NCBI GenBank assembly: GCA_000169115.1 | Contig: AAVV01000007.1 | Span: 186,001-250,000 of the forward strand | Length of the DNA stretch: 64,000 nt | From: a marine gamma proteobacterium HTCC2080 | GTDB lineage: Bacteria > Pseudomonadota > Gammaproteobacteria > Pseudomonadales > Halieaceae | Direction of reading: 5' to 3' | Shown here: positions 8,209-17,356 of the stretch, piece after piece | Numbering within the stretch: the first letter of the stretch is position 1 | Layout: each line of letters starts with the position of its first letter | Program-made: the position numbers and the translations under genes | The notes under the pieces: generated by a model | Databases searched by the model: none | Told to the model about the DNA's origin: nothing | The model's input: the letters and a program-made list of their open reading frames with translations, nothing else

Positions 8209-8412
8209 ATGCGAAGATCCAAACGCGATATGCTGAAACGTGCTTTTGAACGTGGCTACCAAATCGGGCTTTCTGGGCGTTCACGTGAAACCTGCCCACA
8301 TGGAACCGGCCCCCATAAACTGAGTTGGTTACAAGGGTGGCGCGAGGGTCGAATCGACCAGTGGGAAGGCCTAACCAATATTACAGCCTGCCATAAGCTT
8401 TCGGGCTTTTGA
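8209..8412 (+). CDS. rmf: Ribosome modulation factor
   Basis: A 67-residue basic protein with the RMF signature: KRDMLKRAFERGYQIGLSGRS, then CPHGT and a WLQGWREGR tail that parallels the KRDRLERAHQRGYQAG and WLGGWREA parts of E. coli RMF. RMF binds 70S ribosomes in stationary phase or starvation and converts them to inactive 100S dimers. The ATG follows a good TAGGAGA site. It stands alone, with a long upstream gap, consistent with growth-phase control. It is about 12 residues longer at the C-terminus than the E. coli protein. Confidence 0.95.
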   Translation: MRRSKRDMLKRAFERGYQIGLSGRSRETCPHGTGPHKLSWLQGWREGRIDQWEGLTNITACHKLSGF

Positions 8413-8550
8413 CCAGATCCATCGATTAATCACCACCTAACCCTGACGCAGTGGCCAGAATTAGGACAGGAATTAGATGATTTCAAGGTTTTTCACCGTT
8501 TTGGGCTGAACTCACAACACTTGTTTTTGTCATAACAGGACCCATATCCT

Positions 8551-9534
8551 TTGGATTCCTACGACAGAGCGATTTACGTGACTTCGACACCCTTACAACA
8601 ACTTGAGCAATGGTTGGCTGGCCAAATTATTGGCCAGCATGATCTCATTCACAAACTATTAATTGCACTGCTGGCTGATGGACACCTTCTGGTTGAAGGC
8701 GCCCCGGGCCTGGCCAAAACCCGTGCCATAAAACAAATGTCAGAAGGGATAGAGGGCGGCTTTCATCGCATTCAATTTACTCCCGACCTGCTTCCTGGGG
8801 ATATCACGGGCACCGATATTTTTCGACCGCAACAAGGGACCTTTGAATTTCAACAGGGCCCTATTTTCAACAACCTTATACTCGCGGACGAAATCAACCG
8901 AGCTCCCGCGAAAGTGCAATCTGCCCTGCTGGAGGCCATGGCTGAACGGCAAGTAAGCGTAGGAACGCGCACCTACCCCCTTCCGGAAATGTTCCTGGTC
9001 ATGGCAACGCAAAACCCCATCGAACAAGAGGGAACTTACCCGTTACCCGAAGCTCAACTTGATCGATTTCTTATGCAAGTCAATGTGTCCTATCCAGATG
9101 CTGATGCCGAAACACGCATTCTTCAACTGGCACGACGTGAGGCCAGCGGTACCACCCCAGCACCGCCCACAGCACTTTCCCAAGACGCCGTATTTAAAGC
9201 TCGCCAAGCGGTTTTATCCGTGCACATGGCAGAAGCTGTTGAGGCCTATATTGTTCAACTGGTCATAGCCACCAGAGAGCCCGGTGCTTACGATAGCGAG
9301 CTCTCCGATTGGTTAGAGTTTGGAGCCAGCCCACGCGCAACCATTGCTCTTGACCGCTGCGCGCGAGCAAATGCTTATTTACACGGTCGCGACTATGTTA
9401 GTCCCGATGATGTTCAGGCAGTGGTTACCGACTGCCTCAAGCACCGCCTGATCCTGTCGTTTGAGGCAGAAGCTGCGGGGGTAACCCGGACTCAAGTTAT
9501 TAATCGACTTCTTGAGACAGTAGCCGTGGGCTAA
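8551..9534 (+). CDS. MoxR-family AAA+ ATPase
   Basis: A 327-residue ATPase. Walker A appears in the MoxR form EGAPGLAKTR (about residues 49-58), Walker B as LILADEINRAPAK, sensor 1 as ATQNPIEQEGTYPLPEAQLDRF, and there is a C-terminal lid. MoxR ATPases act as chaperones that remodel or insert metal into VWA-domain partners, which here follow in the same operon. The start is a TTG with AGGA ten bases upstream; a GTG at 8578 is an alternative. The next gene's ATG overlaps the end of this one. First gene of the six-gene MoxR/Bat operon. Confidence 0.92.
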   Translation: MDSYDRAIYVTSTPLQQLEQWLAGQIIGQHDLIHKLLIALLADGHLLVEGAPGLAKTRAIKQMSEGIEGGFHRIQFTPDLLPGDITGTDIFRPQQGTFEFQQGPIFNNLILADEINRAPAKVQSALLEAMAERQVSVGTRTYPLPEMFLVMATQNPIEQEGTYPLPEAQLDRFLMQVNVSYPDADAETRILQLARREASGTTPAPPTALSQDAVFKARQAVLSVHMAEAVEAYIVQLVIATREPGAYDSELSDWLEFGASPRATIALDRCARANAYLHGRDYVSPDDVQAVVTDCLKHRLILSFEAEAAGVTRTQVINRLLETVAVG

Positions 9535-10457
9535 TGGTGAAATTTCAGCAACAACAACCCTACGGCGCAGATATCGATAGCAGTCCACTAATCGCTGCAC
9601 GTTTCTCTGCCCGATTCCTTGACGTTACAAAGGCAAGCCGAGCACTAGCCAATCTCGCGGGAGCTAAGCGCTCTTACCGCCGTGGACGAGGCGTAGAGTT
9701 TGATGAGGTCAGGCAGTACACCGCCGGGGATGACGTTCGGGCTATCGACTGGCGGGTGACTGCGCGATCGGGAGAGCCCCATACCAAACTGTTTCACGAA
9801 GAGCGCGAGCGACCCGTGCTCATATCACTTGATTTAAGGCATACGATGCGATTTGGCTCGCGTAACTGCTTTAAATCTGTCTTGGCGGCTCATACCGCCA
9901 GCCTACTATTGTGGTCAGCACTTGATCGTGGTGAGCGTGTTGGGGGCATGGTGGTATCGGGTAACCGCGCAGAAGATATTAGACCCGCGCGATCGAGACA
10001 TACCGTACTCGCCATCATTCGCGAAATGGTCCGTTGCGATAAAAACAACGGTGATGGCGAACCTCTTCCCCTCGCTGAGCAGCTCAAACAGATACAACGT
10101 ATTGCACGACCCGGCAGCGCCTTATTTTTAATTAGCGACTTCCATGACGGGTTGGACCCAAAAGTTCTGCAAACGCTTCGCCGCCTTGTACAACACGTAC
10201 AGATTACTGGGGTCATGATTAGTGATCCCCTAGAGCGCAACTTACCCGCAGCGGGTCACTATGTGGTCAGCGATGCCTCAGGGCGCAGTGCTCTGAATAC
10301 AGGCAATCGAAAACTAGTGGCGCAGTTTAGCGCCGAATTTGATGAGCATGAACAAACGCTGCGTGAGGCCTACCAAGGTTTACGAATACCCCTTATCCCA
10401 ATAAGCACTGATCAGCTACCGCTGAACGTGCTTCAACGCTACTTCCCAGCACACTAG
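9534..10457 (+). CDS. DUF58-domain protein of the MoxR/Bat operon
   Basis: A 307-residue protein with the DUF58 core RRGRGVEFDEVRQYTAGDDVR-type motif (residues about 52-75: GRG, EFDEVR, Y..GDD.R..DW) and a degenerate von Willebrand-like fold that includes DLRHTMRFGSR. It is the usual second gene after moxR in this operon type and probably contacts both the ATPase and the VWA proteins at the inner membrane. It overlaps moxR by one base (TAATG) and is followed after 6 bp by the DUF4381 gene. Confidence 0.9.
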   Translation: MVKFQQQQPYGADIDSSPLIAARFSARFLDVTKASRALANLAGAKRSYRRGRGVEFDEVRQYTAGDDVRAIDWRVTARSGEPHTKLFHEERERPVLISLDLRHTMRFGSRNCFKSVLAAHTASLLLWSALDRGERVGGMVVSGNRAEDIRPARSRHTVLAIIREMVRCDKNNGDGEPLPLAEQLKQIQRIARPGSALFLISDFHDGLDPKVLQTLRRLVQHVQITGVMISDPLERNLPAAGHYVVSDASGRSALNTGNRKLVAQFSAEFDEHEQTLREAYQGLRIPLIPISTDQLPLNVLQRYFPAH

Positions 10458-10463
10458 GGAATA

Positions 10464-10934
10464 ATGAATACGACCTCCTTACTTGATCAGTTGGCACCAT
10501 TGCGAGAACCGAGCGCAATAGGCTGGTGGCCGCTGGCCCCGGGGTGGTGGCTAGTTTTCTTCATCGTCGCCTTTTTATTTGGCCTCTTGGGGTGGGCATT
10601 GGCCAAACGATGGCATAAAAATCACTATCGAAGGCTCGCCCTGCGCCAGATCAAGGTGCTCCAAGCACTGGATAAACCCACATTGGAGCAGGTCAATAAA
10701 CTGCTGAAAGCGACTGCACTACGTACCTGGCCAAGCCGCGAGGTGGCGGGATTGCACGGAACTAAATGGTTGCAGATGTTGGGTACCAGCGCCCCAAAGG
10801 TGGATGAAAACTGGATGCAATCGCTTGAAAAGGTTTATCGCACACCTAGCGACCCCGCTCCTGAAGAGCTATTGCTGGGCGCTGCGCGCTGGATTCGGCA
10901 TCACAATAATCGCCCAAACGGGAAAGCCACATGA
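10464..10934 (+). CDS. DUF4381-domain membrane protein
   Basis: A 156-residue protein with a short N-terminal region (LREPSAIGWWPLAPGWW), one transmembrane helix at about residues 28-50, then a basic cytoplasmic helical domain containing KATALRTWPSREVAGLHGTKW. This matches DUF4381, always found between DUF58 and BatA-like genes in gammaproteobacterial Bat operons. It overlaps the following batA-like gene by four bases (ATGA), implying coupled translation. Exact role unknown; probably a membrane anchor or adaptor of the complex. Confidence 0.88.
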   Translation: MNTTSLLDQLAPLREPSAIGWWPLAPGWWLVFFIVAFLFGLLGWALAKRWHKNHYRRLALRQIKVLQALDKPTLEQVNKLLKATALRTWPSREVAGLHGTKWLQMLGTSAPKVDENWMQSLEKVYRTPSDPAPEELLLGAARWIRHHNNRPNGKAT

Positions 10935-11929
10935 TCGAGCTGGCTTATCCATGGCTACTCTCCTTAGCCCCCCTCCCAATCGTCATGAGGTTGCTGCGTG
11001 CAGGGAACCGCACGGAGGAGGCAGCGCTAGAGGCTCCTTTTACAAATCGCTGGAGGCAGTTAGCAGAAACATCGTCACTGGGATTTCAAAGTAGCCCACT
11101 GAAGCTTGTTGTGTTGGTCCTAATTTGGCTGAGCTTGGTCACTGCCGCCACCCGCCCTCAGTGGGTTGGTGAACCTATAGAACTTGCAAATTCAGGTCGA
11201 GATTTGCTGCTTGCGATTGATCTCTCGGGTAGCATGCAAATCGAAGACATGCAGATTGGCAACAGTTTGGTATCACGAATCACCGCGGTCAAAGCTATCG
11301 CAGCAGACTTCGCGAGCCGAAGAACAGGAGACCGAGTTGGGCTTATACTCTTCGGTACTCGGGCCTATGTACAAGCCCCCCTGACCTTCGATGTTAAGAC
11401 CGTCAAGCAGTTCATTGAAGAAGCCCAACTGGGTTTTGCGGGTGAAGATACTGCCATTGGTGATGCACTGGGGCTGGCCGTCAAACGCTTACGTGAACGC
11501 CCCGCCGACTCGCGGGTCTTAATTTTACTCACCGATGGCCAGGATACAGCGAGCACTGTTGACCCAATGGAAGCCGCAGCTCTCGCCTCAGAGATGAATG
11601 TCAAAATCTACACCATTGGTATCAGTAGGCGCCTAGGAACTTCAAGTAACTCTTCTGGAGAGGTTGATGAAGCACTACTGACCGCCATTGCTCAAGCAAC
11701 GGGTGGCCGTTATTTCCGGGCAAGAACACCTAAAGAGCTGCAAGACATATATCAAGTACTCGATGAGCTAGAGCCCGTGGAACAGGAAAAAACTACCTTT
11801 AGGCCCATCGAGTCAATGACCTGGGTCCCTGCCTCGGTGGCATTTTGGTTGGCGCTATTACTTGTTTTTCTTCATGCCTGGCCCCAACGCCGTCTGCGGT
11901 CCGCCTCCGGGAAACAGCAATATGATTGA
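10931..11929 (+). CDS. BatA-like VWA-domain membrane protein
   Basis: A 332-residue protein with an N-terminal membrane helix pair (residues about 4-18 and 57-75), a von Willebrand factor A domain with the metal-ion site DLSGSMQ (DxSxS) near residue 97 and TDGQDT near residue 200, and a C-terminal membrane helix. The aerotolerance (Bat) family sits in the envelope and is a partner of MoxR ATPases. It overlaps the next VWA gene by 8 bp. Typical length for BatA. Confidence 0.92.
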   Translation: MIELAYPWLLSLAPLPIVMRLLRAGNRTEEAALEAPFTNRWRQLAETSSLGFQSSPLKLVVLVLIWLSLVTAATRPQWVGEPIELANSGRDLLLAIDLSGSMQIEDMQIGNSLVSRITAVKAIAADFASRRTGDRVGLILFGTRAYVQAPLTFDVKTVKQFIEEAQLGFAGEDTAIGDALGLAVKRLRERPADSRVLILLTDGQDTASTVDPMEAAALASEMNVKIYTIGISRRLGTSSNSSGEVDEALLTAIAQATGGRYFRARTPKELQDIYQVLDELEPVEQEKTTFRPIESMTWVPASVAFWLALLLVFLHAWPQRRLRSASGKQQYD

Positions 11930-13757
11930 CGACGGATTCAACTTGCTGCGACCACAAGCGTTATGGTTACTGATTGCCCTGCCGCCCGCCCTTTTCATGC
12001 TATGGCATTCGGTTAAAACTTCCGCGAGTTGGGCTAAGGTCATCGACCCCCATCTCTTGCCCTACCTGATGTCCAGTAATACGAAACGTGGAAAAAAACT
12101 GGGCCATTGGTGGACACTTTTATGGCTTGTGATGGCGGTAATAACGATTGCCGGTCCTAGCCTGAAAAAGATTGATGTACCCGTCTTTCAACGCGCCGAT
12201 GCATTAGTCATTGTTCTAGACCTCAGCGCATCGATGAGTGCTGCCGATATTCAACCGAGTCGAATTCAGCGCGCCAAGCAAAAAATTCTCGATCTTCTTG
12301 CGCGCCGTGATGAAGGTGTAACGGGGCTAGTCGTCTATGCTGGAGATGCCCATGTCGTCGCTCCGCTGACAGACGACCACCGTACAATTGAAAACCTACT
12401 CAGTGCACTAACACCCGATATTATGCCCCTACCCGGATCCAACGTGACAGCGGCGCTTGAGGTCGCCACTGGGCTGCTACAAACGGCTGGAGTTGCAAAC
12501 GGTCAGGTCTTACTCATCACTGATGGCATGCCAAAATTTCAAGCTCGGGAAATAAGTGACGAGTTCACTGCAGCGAGAGCGGAATTGGCCATTTTAGGCG
12601 TGGGAACACGCTCAGGAGCCCCCATCCCCAGGCCCGATGGTGGCTTTCTGCGCCGAGAAAATGGCGAGATAGTAATTCCCAGCTTTGAGCCTAGGGTGTT
12701 GGCAGATCATGCTGGTGCTCTGGGGGGGCGCTTTACCGAAATTACACTCGACAACCGTGACCTAGACCTACTTTTGCAACGTTCACCCACGCTAGACCTA
12801 GGCGAGATCGCCCTCGACCGAGAAACCGATAGCTGGCTTGATCACAGCAACTGGCTGGCGTTAATTCTAGGACTCTCGTTACTACCCCTCTTTAGACGGG
12901 GTGCCTTAGCTGGCTTACTGATAGTGCCATTACTCTCGCCTTCCCCGGCGAGCGCGCAGCTCTTGTCGGGTCTGTGGCAGACCCAAGACCAACAGGGCGC
13001 CCGTGCCCTTGAACAGGGAGATGCCAAAGCTGCGGCCAACTTGTTTGAAGATAATGCTTGGCGAGGCACGGCTCAGTATGCTGCCGAAAACTGGCAGGAC
13101 GCAGCAGACAGCTTCAAAAACGGGGATGATGCTGATCATTGGTATAACCAAGGCAATGCATTGGCCATGTCGGGCAAGCTCGAACAAGCCTTAGAAGCGT
13201 TTAATCAATCCCTTGCCTTGATGCCTGAAGCCGATGACGCACTTCGCAACCGCGAGCTCGTAGAACAATTGTTAGAGCAGCAAGAGCAACAGTCCCAAGA
13301 AGATCAGGAACGCCAGCAAGACTCTGACAATGACGAGTCGTCTGATGCTGAGGATGAGTCCTCCGACCAAAATCAAGAGGGTAAATCGCAAGAGCAAAAT
13401 AGCGAAGATTCGCAGTCCAATTCAGACGGCGACCCCTCACAACAAAACGATGCTGATGGAGACTCTGGAAACCCAAGTCCTCAAGAGGGAGAAACCCGCG
13501 ATTCCGAGAGCGCAACAGAAGACGAAACAGGTCAAGACACGACCCCACTTTCTGAAAAAATGCAGGCACGGCTCGACGCAAAAACCGAAGAGCAAATGGG
13601 GAAATTTGATGCAGGCTTAGAAAAGCAGCAGGCCCTAGAGCAGTGGCTGCGGCGTGTGCCTGATGATCCCGGTGGGTTGTTACAGCGCAAATTTCGCTAC
13701 GAAACGATTCAAAGGTTACGCCAAGGTGAGGAGCCCGATGAAGATGTACGCTGGTAA
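11922..13757 (+). CDS. BatB/BatC-like fusion: VWA domain plus TPR and acidic tail
   Basis: I take the ATG at 11922 (MIDDGFNLLRP), inside the end of batA, giving 611 residues; an upstream in-frame ATG at 11862 would overlap batA too far. Order: membrane helices, VWA domain with DLSASMS (DxSxS) and TDGMP, another membrane stretch near residue 310-340, TPR-like repeats (DHWYNQGNALAMSGKLEQAL and neighbours), then a low-complexity Gln/Glu/Asp/Ser region of about 90 residues and a short conserved C-terminus. The acidic tail lies in the periplasm if the topology is as in Bat proteins. The VWA-TPR fusion is common in Proteobacteria. Confidence 0.9.
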   Translation: MIDDGFNLLRPQALWLLIALPPALFMLWHSVKTSASWAKVIDPHLLPYLMSSNTKRGKKLGHWWTLLWLVMAVITIAGPSLKKIDVPVFQRADALVIVLDLSASMSAADIQPSRIQRAKQKILDLLARRDEGVTGLVVYAGDAHVVAPLTDDHRTIENLLSALTPDIMPLPGSNVTAALEVATGLLQTAGVANGQVLLITDGMPKFQAREISDEFTAARAELAILGVGTRSGAPIPRPDGGFLRRENGEIVIPSFEPRVLADHAGALGGRFTEITLDNRDLDLLLQRSPTLDLGEIALDRETDSWLDHSNWLALILGLSLLPLFRRGALAGLLIVPLLSPSPASAQLLSGLWQTQDQQGARALEQGDAKAAANLFEDNAWRGTAQYAAENWQDAADSFKNGDDADHWYNQGNALAMSGKLEQALEAFNQSLALMPEADDALRNRELVEQLLEQQEQQSQEDQERQQDSDNDESSDAEDESSDQNQEGKSQEQNSEDSQSNSDGDPSQQNDADGDSGNPSPQEGETRDSESATEDETGQDTTPLSEKMQARLDAKTEEQMGKFDAGLEKQQALEQWLRRVPDDPGGLLQRKFRYETIQRLRQGEEPDEDVRW

Positions 13758-15408
13758 ATCGAGAGGCCTTTGGCTGTGGAGCGCTTTGTGTCTGCTGCTA
13801 TCGATGCCAACAACCGCACGCATCACTGCAGAAGTTGATCGTACCAATATCGCCATGGGCGAAACACTACGCCTAACACTAACCGCAGACGCTGGAGAGC
13901 GGCCTGATCAAATCAGCCTAGACCAACTTGAGATTGATTTTGAAATTCTACAGCGATCTAGCTCAACCAGCGCTCGACTTATTGGTGGCGAACAAAACAT
14001 TACCCGCACACTCGAGATCGAGCTATCGCCGTTGCGAGAAGGCGTTCTCACCATACCCGCCTTTAATACGGGAGGGCGTAGAACAACTCCCACGGCTGTT
14101 AAGGTATCCCCCGAGCCCGAATATGCATTAGCTGAAGAACTGGTCACCTTTGACGCAACAGTCGATAACACAGAAGTCTATGTGCAAGCTCAGGTCATAC
14201 TTACGATAACGCTCCAACAGGCCATCAATCTCGACAACAGAGCAGTTTCTGACGTCGACATTCCTGATACCTATCAAGAGGCTCTTGAGCAAAAGAGTTT
14301 TCAGCGACGCTCTGGGGGGCGACTCTGGCAGGTTACGGAACTACGCTACGCATTATTTCCACAGAAATCGGGGGACCTTCTTGTCCCGGCCATAGCATTT
14401 TCAGGACGGGAACTCTTGCCAGGCAGATCACTTTTAGGCGCCCGCCTCGGCCGTCGAATTGCGATTAAATCTGATCCGATCAATATCCGTGTTAAGCCAG
14501 TGCCAGCAACATTTCCGGGTGATGTTTGGTTACCCGCCCAGCAACTGTCGCTAACCAGCCGCTGGAGTGCGGCGCCTGAGCAGCTAAGCACCGGTGACTC
14601 CACTACCAGAACATTAGAAATAACAGCCCAAGGACTGCAAGGAAGCCAATTGCCTCCCGTGACCAGTCTGGGCGGAACCGGTGGCATTAAAGGGCTGCGA
14701 TTTTACCCAGACAAAGAAACCATCGAACAGCGAGAAATTCCGCTAGGGCTTGAAGGCTATCGACTTCAAAGTGAGGCCTTGGTGAGTAGTGAAGCCGGCA
14801 ACTGGACGCTTCCAGAGCGCACCATTCCCTGGTGGAATACCAAAACCGATACGCTGGAATTTGCTCGGCTCCCAGAGGAGCGTATTCGTGTCACCGACCT
14901 ACTTGCACCCAAAGATAGCGCCAACAGTGATATCGCAACCACTCCAGTCCTCACTGAAGGTACTACTGTTAGCGGACGCTTGTGGCAGATTAGCGCCGCA
15001 ACCGGCTGGTTGTTAGCGGCAATATTGGGCGCTTTATTGTGGTTGCGACGTCGAGACACAAATGCAAACCCACCCCATGATCAGGCAGACATCGACGCTC
15101 AAAAAACACAGCATTTAATGTCCGTGCGCAAGGCGTGCAGCACCAATGATCCGGTCGCGGCGCGTTTAGCTGTTTTAACTTGGGGGCATAAACGGTTTGA
15201 CGACTCTTCACCCAACACTCTGAATGAAATCGCAGCCCGAGTAGGTGGCGACTTGGCAGAGGAACTGCGCGCCATCGACACTCTGCTTTTTTCAAAAGAC
15301 AGCAACCCTTCGTGGCAAGGGGCGAAACTTTTTAAACTGTTGAAGAACTACGACGCTGGGACAACGTCAAAAGAGGTCACTGAACTGCGTCTGTACCCCA
15401 CTAATTAA
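13738..15408 (+). CDS. BatD-like protein
   Basis: A 556-residue protein from the ATG at 13738, which overlaps the BatB/C gene by 20 bp; the upstream in-frame ATG at 13654 lies deep in that gene and is rejected. There is a signal peptide (residues about 8-28, ending near TTARIT), then beta-rich domains beginning VDRTNIAMGETLRLTLTADA, the usual BatD start, then one membrane helix near residue 430 followed by Arg-Arg-Arg and a cytoplasmic helical tail. It completes the operon. Its stop lies 2 bp from the stop of the convergent response regulator. Confidence 0.9.
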   Translation: MKMYAGKSRGLWLWSALCLLLSMPTTARITAEVDRTNIAMGETLRLTLTADAGERPDQISLDQLEIDFEILQRSSSTSARLIGGEQNITRTLEIELSPLREGVLTIPAFNTGGRRTTPTAVKVSPEPEYALAEELVTFDATVDNTEVYVQAQVILTITLQQAINLDNRAVSDVDIPDTYQEALEQKSFQRRSGGRLWQVTELRYALFPQKSGDLLVPAIAFSGRELLPGRSLLGARLGRRIAIKSDPINIRVKPVPATFPGDVWLPAQQLSLTSRWSAAPEQLSTGDSTTRTLEITAQGLQGSQLPPVTSLGGTGGIKGLRFYPDKETIEQREIPLGLEGYRLQSEALVSSEAGNWTLPERTIPWWNTKTDTLEFARLPEERIRVTDLLAPKDSANSDIATTPVLTEGTTVSGRLWQISAATGWLLAAILGALLWLRRRDTNANPPHDQADIDAQKTQHLMSVRKACSTNDPVAARLAVLTWGHKRFDDSSPNTLNEIAARVGGDLAEELRAIDTLLFSKDSNPSWQGAKLFKLLKNYDAGTTSKEVTELRLYPTN

Positions 15409-15410
15409 TC

Positions 15411-16130
15411 TCAAAATGGCTCCACTTCCAAGGCAAACATATACCCAACACCGCGCACTGTGCGTACCGGAGGGGCACTGCCGGGGGCACTAATTTTTTT
15501 ACGTATGCGACTGACCAAGTTGTCAATATTTCGGTCAGAACCCGCCCAATTAGTCGCATGAACAGATTCCAGCAGAAACTCTCTAGAAAGTACCTGTCTA
15601 GCGTGCACAACCATGGTTTTTAATACCGAGAATTCCAGCGTGGTGAGGGAGACCTCATCACCGCCAGGATCCGTCAATGCCATCGCGCTCGTATCAAAAA
15701 CATAATCGTTGAACTTGAAACGCCCAGTCTCTAAGGTATTAACCGCTGCGCTTGGCGTGTACGCAACTCCACCCGTCCGATACATCAGTTGCCGAATGCG
15801 CGCAACCATTTCACGCGAGCTGAATGGCTTCACAACATAATCGTCGGCGCCTGTTTCAATGCAAACAACACGCTCGATTTCGTCGCTGCGACCTGACATC
15901 ACAATAATGCCTATGTCACTCTTACTGCGAACATCTCTTATGATATCAACGCCGGATCCGTCGGGCAGCGTCAGATCCACCACTACCAACTGTGGTTGAT
16001 AATCTTCGACGTTGGCCCAGAAATCATGAACGGACGCTACAAGTGATGCCTCGAATCCCCACTGGGTAAATACATCGCGAAGCTCGTCTCCAAGAATTTC
16101 ATCGTCTTCAACAATTAACACCCTAGTCAT
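15411..16130 (-). CDS. OmpR-family response regulator (orphan)
   Basis: A 239-residue two-domain regulator. The receiver has the acidic pair ED(D) at 8-10, phospho-acceptor Asp52 (VVVDLTLPDG) and Lys101 (VVKPF). The C-terminal winged helix ends with the recognition and wing pattern DRNIDNLVSRIRKKI and VRTVRGVGYMF. It should bind direct or inverted repeats at promoters when phosphorylated. No histidine kinase is adjacent. It is divergent from the HD-GYP regulator, with a 125-bp shared promoter region that holds a 7-bp dyad. Confidence 0.92.
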   Translation of the reverse strand: MTRVLIVEDDEILGDELRDVFTQWGFEASLVASVHDFWANVEDYQPQLVVVDLTLPDGSGVDIIRDVRSKSDIGIIVMSGRSDEIERVVCIETGADDYVVKPFSSREMVARIRQLMYRTGGVAYTPSAAVNTLETGRFKFNDYVFDTSAMALTDPGGDEVSLTTLEFSVLKTMVVHARQVLSREFLLESVHATNWAGSDRNIDNLVSRIRKKISAPGSAPPVRTVRGVGYMFALEVEPF

Positions 16131-16199
16131 AGATACACTTCCCTTGATTTTGCGCAGAAAAACGTTGGTAGGATAACTAATCCAAGAGGTAATGAGCTA

Positions 16200-16220
16200 T
16201 CCTAAGCGCTACCCTTAGGA
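16200..16220. promoter_or_regulatory. 7-bp inverted repeat in divergent promoter region
   Basis: TCCTAAG, 7-base spacer, CTTAGGA: a perfect dyad between the two divergent response-regulator genes, 36 bases before the HD-GYP start codon. An additional TAGGATA/TATCCTA pair partly overlaps it. It could be an operator for the OmpR-type protein or a 5' UTR hairpin; by eye these cannot be told apart. Confidence 0.35.
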
Positions 16221-16255
16221 ATTACTATCGCAAATAGGTTATCCACAAAGCTGCA

Positions 16256-17356
16256 ATGAAGATACTGTTAGCCGAAGATGATGCTCAGGTTCGAACGGAA
16301 CTTCGTGAACTGCTAGTGGAGCAGGGTTACGACGTCACTACCGCGATTGATGGTATCGACGCCTTTGAGAAATTTCGCGCTGACGAAATGATCGAAATTT
16401 TACTGCTCGACATTCGCATGCCGAGAGCCACTGGAATACAAACCCTTGATGCCATAAAGAAAATTGAATCCGCTAACGAACGCGTTTTTGAAACGCTTTT
16501 TATTACCGGCGCTAGCGACAATAACGCGATTGTTTCCGCACTGAAGTTAGGTGCCTTTGCGTTTCTCTTCAAGCCCATCGTCGTTGAAGAACTTCTGAAA
16601 GAGCTGTCAGAAGCCACTGATAGCATTAATCAAAAGCACTACCGAAATTTTCAAAACTCCATGTTCAACCCCAACCTTGAGAGCAGAGCGCCCGGAAAAT
16701 CAGGTTCGATCAAGGAGGGTATGGGTGCGACTTCTGAAATCGCCGCTATCGGCGCTGAACACTATGCTCCGGGCATAGAGCAACATGTGCATAGAATTTC
16801 AGAAATGGCGCTTTGCATCGCCGTTCGTCTGGGTCTAGAGACCCAGCATTGCCAGCAAATCAGGCTCGCGAGCTTACTTCATGACATTGGCAAACTCGGG
16901 GGGCCCACTGACATATATACCGCCGAACGCGCGCTTACCGAAGAAGAATTCGAAAAAACGAAAGATCATACCCGGTTGGGTGCGGCACTCCTTGAACACT
17001 ACGATGACCCCATAATCGAGGTTGCACAAAATATCGCATTGCAGCACCACGAGAACTGGGATGGATCAGGTTATCCTGCAGGGCTAAAAGGCGATGAAAT
17101 AAGCATTGAAGCAGCGATAGTTCATGCAGTAGATACCTATGACAACCTACGATCCCACCGCCCCTACAGAGCCGCTCTACCTCACCATGTGGCGATGGAA
17201 ATTTTGGTCAGCGGCGACGAAAAATCAAACCCAGACCATTTTCATCCGGGCGTTTTACAGGCCCTTCTCAGTCAGCATCGTGAAATCGAAGCCATTTATG
17301 AGCGTTATCGTCCGATCGATGTTGAATCTAAAATTACCGATCAGACCCCTGCCTGA
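16256..17356 (+). CDS. Response regulator with HD-GYP cyclic-di-GMP phosphodiesterase domain
   Basis: 366 residues. The receiver domain at residues 1-125 has Asp52 and Lys106. The HD-GYP domain follows at about 165-340, with LLHDIGK (HD at 209-210), paired His at 264-265 and the GYP triplet at 272-274 (HHENWDGSGYP). The full set of metal-binding and GYP residues is present, so it is probably active in breaking down cyclic di-GMP, linking a phosphorelay to the motile/sessile switch. No partner kinase is nearby. Its stop codon abuts the pepN stop codon on the other strand. Confidence 0.93.
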   Translation: MKILLAEDDAQVRTELRELLVEQGYDVTTAIDGIDAFEKFRADEMIEILLLDIRMPRATGIQTLDAIKKIESANERVFETLFITGASDNNAIVSALKLGAFAFLFKPIVVEELLKELSEATDSINQKHYRNFQNSMFNPNLESRAPGKSGSIKEGMGATSEIAAIGAEHYAPGIEQHVHRISEMALCIAVRLGLETQHCQQIRLASLLHDIGKLGGPTDIYTAERALTEEEFEKTKDHTRLGAALLEHYDDPIIEVAQNIALQHHENWDGSGYPAGLKGDEISIEAAIVHAVDTYDNLRSHRPYRAALPHHVAMEILVSGDEKSNPDHFHPGVLQALLSQHREIEAIYERYRPIDVESKITDQTPA

